From positions 1 through 64,000 of the forward strand of contig NZ_ASXG01000145.1 in the NCBI RefSeq assembly GCF_000411975.1: a stretch of 64,000 nucleotides of DNA, given 5' to 3'. The notes beneath the pieces are model-generated. The model saw only the letters and a list, made by a program, of their open reading frames with translations, was not told the origin of the DNA and made no database searches. Positions 24,375-34,037 of this stretch are shown here, piece after piece. Every line of letters starts with the position of its first letter. The stretch's first letter is position 1. A program made the translations under genes and the position numbers. Source of the DNA: Amycolatopsis orientalis DSM 43388 (GTDB lineage Bacteria; Actinomycetota; Actinomycetes; Mycobacteriales; Pseudonocardiaceae).

Positions 24375-26027
24375 ATGCTGGACCGTGCGGTCATCGACGC
24401 CCTGTTCCCCGCGGATCTGCCCGAGCCTGAGCACTGGGAACAGCGCTATCCGGCCCGTCAGCTGCCCGACGGCGCGAAGGTGACCCGGTTCGGCCCGTCG
24501 CCGACCGGCTTCGTGCACATCGGCGGCATCTACGTCGCGACGATCGACCAGGACGTCGCGCGCCGCTCCGGGGGCCGCTACCTGGTGCGCGTCGAGGACA
24601 CCGACCAGTCGCGCGAGGTCGAAGGGGCGCTGGAGCAGTTCGAGCGCGGCTTCGCGTACTTCGGGCTGCAGGCCGATGAGGACGCGGTGCGCGGCGGCGA
24701 CTACGGCCCGTACCGGCAGTCCGAGCGCGAGCAGATCTACCTCACCTACGTACGCCACCTTCTGCGCGAAGGCCGCGCGTACATCGACTTCGCGACGAAG
24801 GACGAGCTGGCGTCCATCACCGCGCGGCAGCAGGCCACGAAGCTCCCGACGGGCTACTACGGTTCGTGGGCGATCTGGCGCGACGCCGACCCGGCCGACG
24901 TGCAGGCGAAGCTCGACGCGGGCGAGCCGTGGGTGGTCCGCTTCCGCGCGCCCGACGACACCGGGCAGCGCGTGCGTTTCACCGACGCGATCCGCGGCAC
25001 CATCGAGGCCGAGGCCAACCGCAACGACGTGGTGATCCTCAAGAGCTCCGACCAGAGCCCGCGGCTGCCGACCTACCACTTCGCGCACGCGGTCGACGAC
25101 CACCTGATGCGGGTGAACCTGGTGATCCGCGGCGACGAGTGGATCTCGTCGGTGCCGACGCACCAGCAGCTGTTCGAGGCGCTCGGGTTCGAGCCGATCC
25201 AGTACGCGCACATCGCGCCGCTGATGAAGCAGGAGGGCGGCAGCAAGCGGAAGCTGTCCAAGCGCAAGGACCCGGAAGCCTCCGTCGACTTCTACCTCGA
25301 AGCCGGCTACCCGGTCCCGGCGGTGTTGTACTACCTGCGCGGCCTGGCGAACGGACGGCTCGCCGAGATGCCGCTGCCCGAAGCGCTCGACGCGCCGATC
25401 AACCTCGACGAGTGCGGTGTCGCCGGTCCGCTCGTGGACCTCGTGAAGCTGGACGACCTCGCCGCCGACTACGTCGCGACGCTGTCCGGCGAGGAGATCC
25501 TCGCGGCGGTGCTGGAGTGGGCGCAGCGGTTCGACCCGGAGCTCAAGGCGGTCTTGGAGTCTTCGCGGGAGCTGGCGTTGCGCGCGCTGGCCGTGGAGCG
25601 CGAGGGCGTCGAGAACCCGCGCAAGGACCTGAAGAAGTGGAGCGAGTTCCGCGCTGTCTACGGGTTCTTCTTCCCGCAGCTGCACCAGGCGGCGACTGGT
25701 CCCGACGACGAGCGGATCGCGGCGCTCGGCGTTCCGGCGGACGTCGTGCGCGCGGTGGCGTCGGACTTCGTGTCGGCCTACCAGCAGCTCGACGACGGCC
25801 AGGAGTGGTTCCAGCAGATCCGCGACGTCGCGGCGAAGCACGGGTTCGCCAAGAACGCCAAGGAATACAAGAAGGACCCGGACGCGTACCCCGGTTCGAT
25901 CCGCGAGGCGTCGCAGATCATCCGGATCGCGATCACCGGGTCGACCCGCAGCCCGGACCTGCACTCGATCACGCAGGCGCTGGGGGCGGAGGAAACGTTG
26001 CGGCGCTTCGGCAATCTGGTCGGCTGA
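24375..26027 (+). CDS. gltX: Atypical glutamate--tRNA ligase
   Basis: 550 aa, longer than the usual ~490-residue actinobacterial enzyme. The class I HIGH motif reads FGPSPTGFVHIGG (48-51 HIGG), with Gly where most enzymes have Ala before PSPTG. KRKLSKRKD (~residues 290-298) is the KMSKS equivalent. RVEDTDQSREVEGA confirms the GluRS/GlnRS subfamily. Divergence and a standalone setting suggest a second GluRS rather than the housekeeping copy, for example a resistant or specialised one. Terminator follows. Confidence 0.85.
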   Translation: MLDRAVIDALFPADLPEPEHWEQRYPARQLPDGAKVTRFGPSPTGFVHIGGIYVATIDQDVARRSGGRYLVRVEDTDQSREVEGALEQFERGFAYFGLQADEDAVRGGDYGPYRQSEREQIYLTYVRHLLREGRAYIDFATKDELASITARQQATKLPTGYYGSWAIWRDADPADVQAKLDAGEPWVVRFRAPDDTGQRVRFTDAIRGTIEAEANRNDVVILKSSDQSPRLPTYHFAHAVDDHLMRVNLVIRGDEWISSVPTHQQLFEALGFEPIQYAHIAPLMKQEGGSKRKLSKRKDPEASVDFYLEAGYPVPAVLYYLRGLANGRLAEMPLPEALDAPINLDECGVAGPLVDLVKLDDLAADYVATLSGEEILAAVLEWAQRFDPELKAVLESSRELALRALAVEREGVENPRKDLKKWSEFRAVYGFFFPQLHQAATGPDDERIAALGVPADVVRAVASDFVSAYQQLDDGQEWFQQIRDVAAKHGFAKNAKEYKKDPDAYPGSIREASQIIRIAITGSTRSPDLHSITQALGAEETLRRFGNLVG

Positions 26028-26034
26028 GCCGGCG

Positions 26035-26068
26035 ACGGCCCGCACCGGATCCGGTGCGGGCCGTTTTC
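26035..26068 (+). terminator. Strong Rho-independent terminator after gltX
   Basis: A perfect 30-bp palindrome (26035-26064, arms ACGGCCCGCACCGG/CCGGTGCGGGCCGT) is followed by TTTT. It stands between the convergent gltX and response-regulator genes and can serve both. Confidence 0.88.
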
Positions 26069-26714
26069 ACGGCCGGTTCAGATAGGTCAGCACCGCCAGC
26101 ACGCGCCGGTTGCCGGTCTCGTCGTCGGTGATGCCCAGCTTGCCGAACAGCGATGTCGTGTACTTGCTGATCGCGCTTTCGCTCAGGAACAGCCGTCCGG
26201 CGATCGCCGCGTTGGACAGGCCTTCCGCCATCAGCTCCAGCACCGAACGCTCGCGCTCGGTCAGCGAGCCGAGCCGCTGGTCCGGCGACCCGCTCGTGAG
26301 CAGCTTCGAGATCACCGCCGGGTCCATCGCCGTGCCGCCCGCCGCGACGCGTTCGAGCGCGTCGATGAACTGCTCGGCCTCGAAAACGCTGTCCTTCAAC
26401 AGATATCCGACGCCGCTGGCTCCCTCGGCCAGCAGCTCGCGGGCGTAGAGCTGTTCGACGTGCTGCGACAGGATCAGCACCGGCAGTCCGGGCGTCTCGC
26501 GGCGCGCGGCGAGGACGGCACGCAGGCCCTCGTCCGTTTGCGTCGGCGGCATCCGGACATCGACCACGGCGACGTCCGGCCGGTGTTCCCGCAGCACGGC
26601 GACGGTCTCCGGGCCGGTCGTCGCGGTCGCCACCACCTCGTGGCCGTATGCCTGCAGGAGCCGGACCAATCCGTCCCGCAGCAGGTAGAGGTCTTCGGCT
26701 ACGACGATGCGCAT
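26067..26714 (-). CDS. NarL/LuxR-type response regulator
   Basis: 215 aa. Receiver domain with acidic pocket (E7, D8), phosphoacceptor D52 (VAVVDVRMPP) and K107 (LLKDS). LuxR HTH at ~150-212 (LTERERSVLELMAEGLSNAAIAGRL). Its ATG lies inside the end of the histidine kinase gene (16-bp overlap), so the two are a coupled two-component pair. Confidence 0.93.
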   Translation of the reverse strand: MRIVVAEDLYLLRDGLVRLLQAYGHEVVATATTGPETVAVLREHRPDVAVVDVRMPPTQTDEGLRAVLAARRETPGLPVLILSQHVEQLYARELLAEGASGVGYLLKDSVFEAEQFIDALERVAAGGTAMDPAVISKLLTSGSPDQRLGSLTERERSVLELMAEGLSNAAIAGRLFLSESAISKYTTSLFGKLGITDDETGNRRVLAVLTYLNRP

Positions 26715-27943
26715 GGCACCATCATCCACGCCCGGGTCGGCCCGCCTTCCGGGCTGGTGAGTTCCAGGGTGCCGTCGAAGACCGCGAGGCGGCGGCGCAG
26801 TCCGGCGAGCCCGCCGTCCGGACGGATCCCGGCCCCGCCGCTGCCGTCGTCCTCGACCTCGGCGCACAGCCGATCTCCTTGCCACCGCAGGGAAATCCGC
26901 ACGTGTGCCGCGCGAGCGTGCTTCACCGCGTTGGCGAGCAACTCGGCGATCCCGAAGTACAGCGCGGATTCGATCGGCGGATCGAGCGGATGCGGAAGAT
27001 CGGCTTCGACGGTCACGTCCACCGGCATGTCCATCGCCATCGCGCGGACCGCGTCGACGAGCCCGCGTTCGTTCAGCACGGGCGGGCTGATGCCGCGGAC
27101 CAGTTCGCGCAATTCGGTGAGCGAGGTGGCCGCGCCGGCCCGGGCGTCGCGCAGCAATTCCTTGGCCTGCTCGGGATTCGTCTCCATCAGCTTCTCCGCG
27201 GTCGCCAGCGCGAGGCCGAGCGCGACCAGCCGGGCTTGCGCGCCGTCGTGCAGATCCCGTTCGATGCGGCGGATTTCCGCGGCCTGCGCGATGGTCGTGT
27301 CCGCGCGCAGGGCGGTCAGCGTGTCGACGCGGTCCGCCAGTTCCATCGCCGTGGACGCGCCCAGGAACCGCGTGGCCACCGGGCGGACGCTCCGCCACGC
27401 GTACGGCGAGGTCGCGATCGTCACCAGCAGACCGGCCAGGTACCCGCTGGGGAGGCTCGTCAGAGCCAGGAAGGCCACACCGAAGCCGAGCAGCGGCACG
27501 CTCGCGACCAGGCCGAACGAGAACGGCGCGAGGACGACGAACCGCAGGTCGCGCCAGGTCGCCGGGTCGTGGCGCCAGTTCTTGAGCCGCTGTTCGCGCC
27601 GGGCCTCTTCCTGGGTGCGCGAGTAGGAGTGGCCGTTCCACCAGTAGCCGGTCGAGAGCTGGGTGACCGGCGGCAGCTCGCGGTACCCGGGCGGGAGCAC
27701 GGTTCCGGTCCATCGGGCGACCAGCGCGCGGGTCATCCGGCACACCGGCCGCGCCAGCAGCAGCGTCCCGATCGCCGCCCAGGCGAACGGCGCGATCCAC
27801 GACCACGGGCTGCCGCCCCAGAACTGCCACAGGGCCACCGCGGCCGCCCATACGGCCGGGATCAGCAGGGCCACGCCCGCCGCCTGCGCGGAGCGGCCGA
27901 ATCCCCTCCAGCAACCGCGCACCCAGGACCATAGCTGTCGCAT
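26699..27943 (-). CDS. Sensor histidine kinase, NarL partner (HisKA_3 type)
   Basis: 414 aa. ATG 27943 follows GGGGGAAGAA; the longer frame upstream lacks a ribosome site. Two membrane pairs (~25-65 and ~136-180), then the dimerisation helix with phosphoacceptor H232 (RRIERDLHDGAQARL) and a C-terminal HATPase (ELLANAVKHARA, GGLAGLRRRL). It resembles DesK/LiaS-like sensors with a short extracytoplasmic part, suited to membrane stress. Divergent from a small membrane-protein gene that may be a target. Confidence 0.9.
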   Translation of the reverse strand: MRQLWSWVRGCWRGFGRSAQAAGVALLIPAVWAAAVALWQFWGGSPWSWIAPFAWAAIGTLLLARPVCRMTRALVARWTGTVLPPGYRELPPVTQLSTGYWWNGHSYSRTQEEARREQRLKNWRHDPATWRDLRFVVLAPFSFGLVASVPLLGFGVAFLALTSLPSGYLAGLLVTIATSPYAWRSVRPVATRFLGASTAMELADRVDTLTALRADTTIAQAAEIRRIERDLHDGAQARLVALGLALATAEKLMETNPEQAKELLRDARAGAATSLTELRELVRGISPPVLNERGLVDAVRAMAMDMPVDVTVEADLPHPLDPPIESALYFGIAELLANAVKHARAAHVRISLRWQGDRLCAEVEDDGSGGAGIRPDGGLAGLRRRLAVFDGTLELTSPEGGPTRAWMMVPCASS

Positions 27944-28125
27944 CGTTTCTTCCCCCTGTCCATCCGGCTTCGCGGTCCACTGTGCACCACGAATCGCCGG
28001 ATTCCCGCCTCCGCGGGACAGGAGTGGGTCTGGCCCCACCCCCTCGTGCGGCCAGGCCCATACCGGGTCCGGCCGCGGCTTCCTAGCGTTGCTGGCACAA
28101 CGGGAAACCACAAGGGAGAACACTG

Positions 28126-28524
28126 ATGCAGACCATCGAACGCGGCGCCGCCCGGGACCGGCTCGGCTTGGCCAAGGGATTCGTCGCGGCTTACGGAGTG
28201 GTGAGCGCGGTCGTCTTCGGAGCGATCGCGGCTCGGGCCCTCACCGGCGGAGAGGTGTCCAGCTTCATGTGGATCCGGTCGGGGGTCGTGGTCGCCAGCG
28301 CCGTGGTCTCGTGGTGGCTGCTTTCGGCCGCGGCGAGGGGATCGCGTGCGGCTTACCTGCGGATGCGGCTGATCGCGATCGTCGCGCCGGTCGCGATCGT
28401 CGGCGTCGACCTGATCCCCGGCGTGTGCCCGCTCTGGTTCCTGCTGGCGCAGACCGGCTGCGCGATCGTGCTGGCGGGCGCGGCGGTTCCGCTCGCGCGG
28501 CTGCGGGCTACGTTCCCGAAGTGA
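28126..28524 (+). CDS. Small membrane protein of unknown function
   Basis: 132 aa with about four hydrophobic segments (~18-40, 50-70, 80-98, 102-125) and short charged ends. AAGGGAGAA precedes the ATG. No family recognised. Head-to-head with the sensor kinase gene, so it may report to or be controlled by that system. Its last 17 bp overlap the convergent acylase gene. Confidence 0.75.
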   Translation: MQTIERGAARDRLGLAKGFVAAYGVVSAVVFGAIAARALTGGEVSSFMWIRSGVVVASAVVSWWLLSAAARGSRAAYLRMRLIAIVAPVAIVGVDLIPGVCPLWFLLAQTGCAIVLAGAAVPLARLRATFPK

Positions 28525-30846
28525 ACCTCGGGACCAGCCGGATCCGGGTGTCGAGGTTCCGTTCGACCGCCGAACGGCTCGACAGCAGGGGGAACGAGCC
28601 GCCGGACGCCCACAGGTCGTGCAGGTCGCGGTAGTGCGGGCTGCGCGGGTCGCCGGACTGGCCGGGCGCGTTGATCGCCCGCGAGGCGTCCCACTCGCCG
28701 ACGTCGAGCGCCATCTTGAAGGTCGCGCCGATGATCTGCTGGTAGGTGAGCGGATGGAAGAACGACGGGTGGACGGTCTGGTAGTCGCCGCCGACCGGAG
28801 TCGGGCCGACGTCCGGCCCGCCTGCCGGGTGCCCGAACTCCTGGTACTGCAGCGAACCCCAGCGCCATTTCGCCGGGTCGCTGCCGAGTTTTCCGGCGAC
28901 GTCCCGGAAAGCGAGCGGGAGGGTGCCGAGGATCAGCTTGTCGCGCTTGGCCGCGCCGCCGGGGCCGAACCACGCGTCCGGGTCGGCGAAGGACGCGAGC
29001 ACGAGGCTGAAGTCCGGGTTGATGGTGCGGGAAAGAACGTCCGCGGCGGCTCGCGGGAGCATCGTGTGCGCCCAGCCGCCGTGGAGGTACTTCAGCAGCC
29101 ACGGTTCGTACAGCGCGGCGGGGGCGGAATCGACCGACGCGACGCCGTCGAAGCCCCGCAGCAGGTCGAGCGCTTTCGCGGTGTCCGGGTCAGCCGAGGA
29201 AAGGTTCCGCAGGAACGGGACGAGACGCGTGGCGAGCAAGGACTTTTCGTCGCGCTGGATGGCGAGCGAATCGGCGTCGACTTGATCAGCTCGTCGATCC
29301 GCTCCTTGCGGTAGGGCAGCTGCCATTCGTAGTTGGACACCACCGGGAAGCCGGGCGGCAGGTTGTAGTCGTTGGCGGAGGCGAAGAATCCGGACGGCGG
29401 GTTGTGCTGCCACGGGAGTTCGGAGTTGGCGTGGAAGCCGTTCCATTCGTAGCGGCCGTCGCCGGGTACGGGCAGCAGGCCGTCGTATCCGGCCCCGGTG
29501 CGGCGCGGGGTCAGCGCGCCGGGGACGTAGCCGAGGTCGCCGTGGACGTCGGCGTAGACGAGGTTCGACCCGGGCGCGCCCCACGTGCGCATTCCGGCGG
29601 TGAACTCGGCGAAATCGCGGGCCCGCTGGTAGTTGAGGCTGCCGAGATAGGCCGCGCTGCCGGGTTCGGTCCACACGGTCCGCACGGCGAACGCCCGGTG
29701 CGCTGCTTCGTCGACCTTCACGATCGGGCCGTGCCGGGTGAAGGACAGCTCGCGGGTGACCGGCGGCTGGCCGAGGACCGGGATGGTCTCGGCGACCTTG
29801 GCGATCGGTTCCCAGCCGCCGCGGTAGCGGTACCGGCTGCGGTCGGCGGGGTCGAGGTCGTAGACGTAGAGGTCGGTCTGGTCGACCGGCAGGTTCGTGA
29901 GGCCGAAGGCGACGGAATCGTTGTGGCCGATGGCGATGCCCGGGTTCCACGGCTCGCCGGCGCCGGTGAGGTCCAGGCCGGGCGCGGAAAGCTGGGCGAC
30001 ATAGCGGCCGGACGGCAACGCGTCGGCGCCGCGGTGCGGGTCGTTGGCGAGGATCGGCCGTCCGGTGGCGGTGCGGTCCGGGCCGATCGCCCACGAGTTG
30101 CTGCCGCTGGTGGCGTCGGCGAGGTCCTTCGGCCCGGCGACGCCCTTCGGGAACGTGACGGCCGCGGTCGCCTTGTCATACACGGAAAGCACGTCGCCGG
30201 GGACTGAGCAAGGGTCGAGGCCTTCGGGCACCGCGGCCTCGTGGTCGGGATGCAGGCCGCGGAGGTACTTGCTCGCGTTCGGCCCGGCCTGGCACACCAT
30301 CTGGGCGCGGGCGACCTCCCACATGAGGTTCTCGCCGATCGCGTGCGTGCGGATGCGGACGACGTCCTCGGGCCGCCACCTCGACGGCTGGTAGGCCAGC
30401 CGGCCGAACTCCGGCGGGACTGCCTCGGGGTGCCGGGCGAGCCAGTCGACGTAGGAGTTGATCCCCTCGGCGAACCGGGTGGCGGCGAGTTTCGCTTCGG
30501 GACCGTAAGCGGCCCATTCCTTGCGCAGGTCGCCGCGGTAGAGGAACAGCCGGGCGGCGCGGTCCTGGTCCACATAGGACTCACCGAGGACCTCGCTGAG
30601 CAAACCGAGCCCGCGGCGGCGCCAGGTGTCGAGCTGGAAGAGCCGGTGGCGCGCGACGGTGAATCCCTGTGCGTAGAACAGATCCGCGGTGTTGGCGGCG
30701 TAGATGTGCGGGACGCCCCATTTGTCGACGAGCACGTCGACCGGACGGGAGAGGCCGTCGAGCGCGATGGCGGGGCTCGCGGACGCGGCCGGGGCGGTGC
30801 CGAGCAGCGTCAGAACGAGTATCAGGACGGCAGCTTTGGACCGCAT
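28508..30846 (-). pseudogene. Secreted penicillin-acylase-family (S45) Ntn hydrolase, frameshifted
   Basis: The first 522 or so codons run from ATG 30846: signal peptide (1-23), family start DVLVDKWGVPHIYAAN, and the autocatalytic site GSNSW with expected nucleophile Ser249. At about 29281-29283 (after DELIK) the family continues in the next frame as VDADSLAIQRDEKSLLA, through to a stop at 28508. Adding one G in the AAG|TCGACG run restores a single ~779-codon gene. The family cleaves beta-lactam side chains or acyl-homoserine lactones. One-base deletion, so either recent inactivation or a sequencing error. Confidence 0.8.
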
Positions 30847-30952
30847 TTCCCACCCCCGGCAGCAGCGTTGACCCCGCGCACGCTAATCGCGGCGGGCGCG
30901 GGGACCCACCCCTGAACAGGACGGATAGGGGGAACCGGACGGCCGGTGGGCG

Positions 30953-32218
30953 TCAGTCCCGCGAGACGCTGCCGATTGCTTCGTCCAGAATGGACAGTCC
31001 GAGGTCGATTTCGCTCTCCGCGGCGGTCAGCGGCGGAGCGATCCGGAACACCCCGCCCATCCCGGGCAGTTGCACGATGTTCATGTGCAGCCCGAGTTCG
31101 AGGCATCGTTGCGTCACGCGGGCGCCGAGCTTGTCCGCGTCCGGGCCGTCGCCGCTCAGTTCCAGCCCGGCGAGCAGTCCCCGGCCGCGGATGTCGCCGA
31201 CTGCTTCGTGTCGCGCCGCGATTTCCTCCAGGCCGGTGCGCAGCCGGGTGCCGAGTCGGCGGGCGCGTTCGTCGAGGCGGTCGCGGAGCAGCACGTCGAG
31301 CACGGTGTTTCCGACGGCTGCCGGGAGCGGGTCCGACACGTGCGTGGTGAAGAAAAGATACCCGCGTTCATGGGCTTCCTGCTCGATTTCCGCACTGGTC
31401 AGCACCGCGGCGAGCGGCAGTCCGGCGCCGAGCGTCTTGGACACCGTGAGGAGGTCCGGGACGACGCCCTCGTGCTCGAAGGCGTACCAGGTTCCGGTGC
31501 GGCACAAGCCCGTCTGCGCTTCGTCGAGGATCAGCAGCATGCCGCGTTCCCGGCATTTCCGTTGCAGCGCCGGGAAATACCCTGGCGGCGGCACGAGGAT
31601 TCCGCCGGAGCTGAGGATCGGCTCCACCAGGCACGCGGCGAGGCTGCCGACCGACTGCGCGTCGATCAGGTCGAAGGCCAGGTCCAGCTGCCGCGGCCAG
31701 TCCGGCCCGCTGGGCACGGGGATCGCGAAGTTGCCCGGCGCGCCCGGGCCGTAGCCGGTGCGGCCCGCGCTGTAGGTGGCGCTCGCCGCGGCCTGGGTCA
31801 TCCCGTGCCAGGACCGGGCGAACGAGACGACCTCGTGCTTGCCGGTCACCAGCTTGGCCATCCGCAGCGCGGCCTCGTTGGACTCGGCGCCGGTGGTGAG
31901 CAGCAGCGCCTTCTCCAGCGGATCCGGCAGCGTTTCGGCCAGCCGCCGGGCGAGGTCGACCACCGGACGGCTCAGCATCCCGCTGAACAGGTGGTCGAGC
32001 TTCGCGGCCTGCGTCCGGACGGTCTCGACGATCTCCGGATGCGCGTGCCCGAGGATCGCGCTCATCTGCCCGGACGTGAAGTCGAGGATCCGCCGCCCGT
32101 CCTCGGTGAAGACGAAGCTGCCCTCGGCGCGGTCGATGATCTCGCCGGTGAACGAGCCGGGGCCGGCATAGCGGACGAGATGCTGGTCGACGTCGGACCA
32201 GAAGGTGTCGGTGGCCAT
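30953..32218 (-). CDS. 2,2-dialkylglycine decarboxylase-like class III aminotransferase
   Basis: 421 aa PLP enzyme. TTGAESNEAALRMAKLVTGK, SWHGMTQAAASATYSAGR and GYGPGAPGN closely follow dialkylglycine decarboxylase; LILDEAQTGLCRTG and the PLP-lysine region TVSKTLGAGLP are intact. The enzyme decarboxylates and transaminates alpha,alpha-dialkyl amino acids such as 2-aminoisobutyrate. A LysR gene is divergent, as in the Burkholderia dgdA-dgdR pair. Substrate is inferred from motif similarity. Confidence 0.82.
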   Translation of the reverse strand: MATDTFWSDVDQHLVRYAGPGSFTGEIIDRAEGSFVFTEDGRRILDFTSGQMSAILGHAHPEIVETVRTQAAKLDHLFSGMLSRPVVDLARRLAETLPDPLEKALLLTTGAESNEAALRMAKLVTGKHEVVSFARSWHGMTQAAASATYSAGRTGYGPGAPGNFAIPVPSGPDWPRQLDLAFDLIDAQSVGSLAACLVEPILSSGGILVPPPGYFPALQRKCRERGMLLILDEAQTGLCRTGTWYAFEHEGVVPDLLTVSKTLGAGLPLAAVLTSAEIEQEAHERGYLFFTTHVSDPLPAAVGNTVLDVLLRDRLDERARRLGTRLRTGLEEIAARHEAVGDIRGRGLLAGLELSGDGPDADKLGARVTQRCLELGLHMNIVQLPGMGGVFRIAPPLTAAESEIDLGLSILDEAIGSVSRD

Positions 32219-32305
32219 GGCTTCGACGGTAAGGCCGTTCCGAGCGCCGCGTCCATCTCACAGTTTCCGCTTGCCTGTGCGATCGAGTCGAACAACGATG
32301 AGGTC

Positions 32306-33214
32306 ATGCTGAATCCGTGGCGGCTACGGCTGCTGAGCCGGCTGGCCGTGCTCGGCACGGTGCGTGCGGTGGCGCAGGACGTGAATCTCAGCGCGTCGAC
32401 GGTGTCGCATCAGCTCGCGCTGCTGGAGACCGAGACCCGCACCCGGCTGCTGGAACGCACCGGCCGCCGCGTCCGGCTGACGCCCGCCGGGGAGAAACTG
32501 GCCCGGCAGGCGCGCGCGATCCTCGACCATCTCGACGCGGTGGAGGCCGAACTGCGCGGCGACGAACCGGCCGGGCTGGTGCGGATCGGCGCGTTCCAGA
32601 GCGCGATCCACACCTTCGCGGTGCCCGCCGCGACCCGGCTCGCCCGGGCTTATCCGCGGCTGGAAACCGAGCTGGCGGAACGGGAACCGCACGAAAGCGT
32701 CCCGGCGCTCCGGGCGGGCGACAGCGACGTCATCATCACCACCACCGACTTCGCCGACCTGCCGCTCGGTCCTGACCTCGAGATCATCCGGCTGGCGACC
32801 GACCCGATCGTGCTGGTCACCGCGCTCGAGCGGCCGGAGCGGCCGGGGCCCGCGGTGCTGGCGGACTACGCGAGCGAACCGTGGGCGCTCGACATTCCCC
32901 AGTCGTACATGGCGAATCTGACGCTGCGGCTGTGCCGGGAGTCGGGGTTCGAGCCGCGGGTGGTGTGCCGGTTCAGCAACTACCTGATGACGCTGCAGCA
33001 CGTCGAGGCCGGGCTGTCGATCGCGTTGCTGCCGGGGCTGGCGGTGGACCCGCGATACCGGGTCGCGACTAAGGCGTTGGCGACGCCGGTGACGCGCACG
33101 ATCGTCGCGGTCACCCGGCGAGGTTCGCCGCGGCGGGCGGCGGTGAATGCGGTGCTCGATGCATTGCGGCAGCCGGTCAGACTTCCCGCGATGGTGGAAC
33201 AGGCTGGTCGCTGA
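32306..33214 (+). CDS. LysR family regulator, likely DgdR-like
   Basis: 302 aa from ATG 32306. N-terminal winged helix (LLSRLAVLGTVRAVAQDVNLSAS, then TVSHQLALLE) and a C-terminal periplasmic-binding-like effector domain. It diverges from the decarboxylase gene with 87 bp between starts, the classic arrangement for LysR control of a catabolic gene. Confidence 0.88.
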   Translation: MLNPWRLRLLSRLAVLGTVRAVAQDVNLSASTVSHQLALLETETRTRLLERTGRRVRLTPAGEKLARQARAILDHLDAVEAELRGDEPAGLVRIGAFQSAIHTFAVPAATRLARAYPRLETELAEREPHESVPALRAGDSDVIITTTDFADLPLGPDLEIIRLATDPIVLVTALERPERPGPAVLADYASEPWALDIPQSYMANLTLRLCRESGFEPRVVCRFSNYLMTLQHVEAGLSIALLPGLAVDPRYRVATKALATPVTRTIVAVTRRGSPRRAAVNAVLDALRQPVRLPAMVEQAGR

Positions 33215-33266
33215 CGGCGGCTGAGCCCGGCAGGGGCGCGGTCGGGGACACCCCTGCCGGGACGAA

Positions 33267-34034
33267 TCACTCGCTGTGCCGGGAGCGGCGGCGCAAGAGG
33301 AACGCGCCGCCCGCGGCTGCCACGGCCGCGCCGCCGATGGAGAGCGCGATGGCCGGGTTCCCGTCCGCGCCGGTGTTCGGGGCGGGGACGGCATAGCCGC
33401 CGCCCGCGCCAGTCTTGTCGTAAGCCGAGCCGGGGAGCTTGTCGCCGTAGCGCTTCTGGAGCTCGGCGCGGTAGGCCGCCAAGGTGACCCGGGTGCCCGC
33501 CGGAACGCCGGAGACCGCGCCGTCGAGGACGGTCACCGTGTCGCCGTTGACCGAGTACCAGGCGTTGACCTGGGGTTCGTGCAGCAGGTAACCGCCGTGG
33601 GCGGCCGCCGCGTGGACCTGCTCGTCGTTGCCGGAAGCGACGTTGATGACCTGCCATCCGGCCTTGCTCGGCTGCGCCCACACCGTTGCGGCCCGGCCGT
33701 CGGCGAGGTGGGCCGGAGACGCGACGTAGGCCAGGGTGGCCGGGACGTCGGATTCGCCGTTGATGAAGGCCGCGGTCGGTTCGTAGACCGGGATCTGGGT
33801 GGTGGCGTCAGCCGCGGCCCGGGTGGCGTGCGCGGCCGCCGGCACCGCGCCGGGGAACTTCGTATGCGCGAGACGGGCGGCGGTGTCTGGGCTGGCGAGC
33901 AGGCCGGAGATCGCGGCGGTGTCCGACGGGGACGGCCCGGTCGGCGACTCGGCGGCGGACGCCGGGTTCGCGGCGAACACGGCGGCGGCGATGGCTCCGG
34001 AGGCGACAGTCGCGCGGAGGACGGTTCGCAGCAT
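33267..34034 (-). CDS. Secreted, probably sortase-anchored surface protein
   Basis: 255 aa. Signal peptide (~1-28, ending ASAAE), an Ala/Thr-rich middle with a possible globular part (~75-200), then PNTGADG at ~219-225, a hydrophobic helix and RRRSRHSE. That tripartite tail is an LPXTG-like sorting signal with Asn at the x position. No catalytic motif seen. It follows the cysteine-protease-like gene by 3 bp in the same operon and may be its inhibitor, substrate or wall anchor. Confidence 0.75.
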   Translation of the reverse strand: MLRTVLRATVASGAIAAAVFAANPASAAESPTGPSPSDTAAISGLLASPDTAARLAHTKFPGAVPAAAHATRAAADATTQIPVYEPTAAFINGESDVPATLAYVASPAHLADGRAATVWAQPSKAGWQVINVASGNDEQVHAAAAHGGYLLHEPQVNAWYSVNGDTVTVLDGAVSGVPAGTRVTLAAYRAELQKRYGDKLPGSAYDKTGAGGGYAVPAPNTGADGNPAIALSIGGAAVAAAGGAFLLRRRSRHSE

Positions 34035-34037
34035 GAG

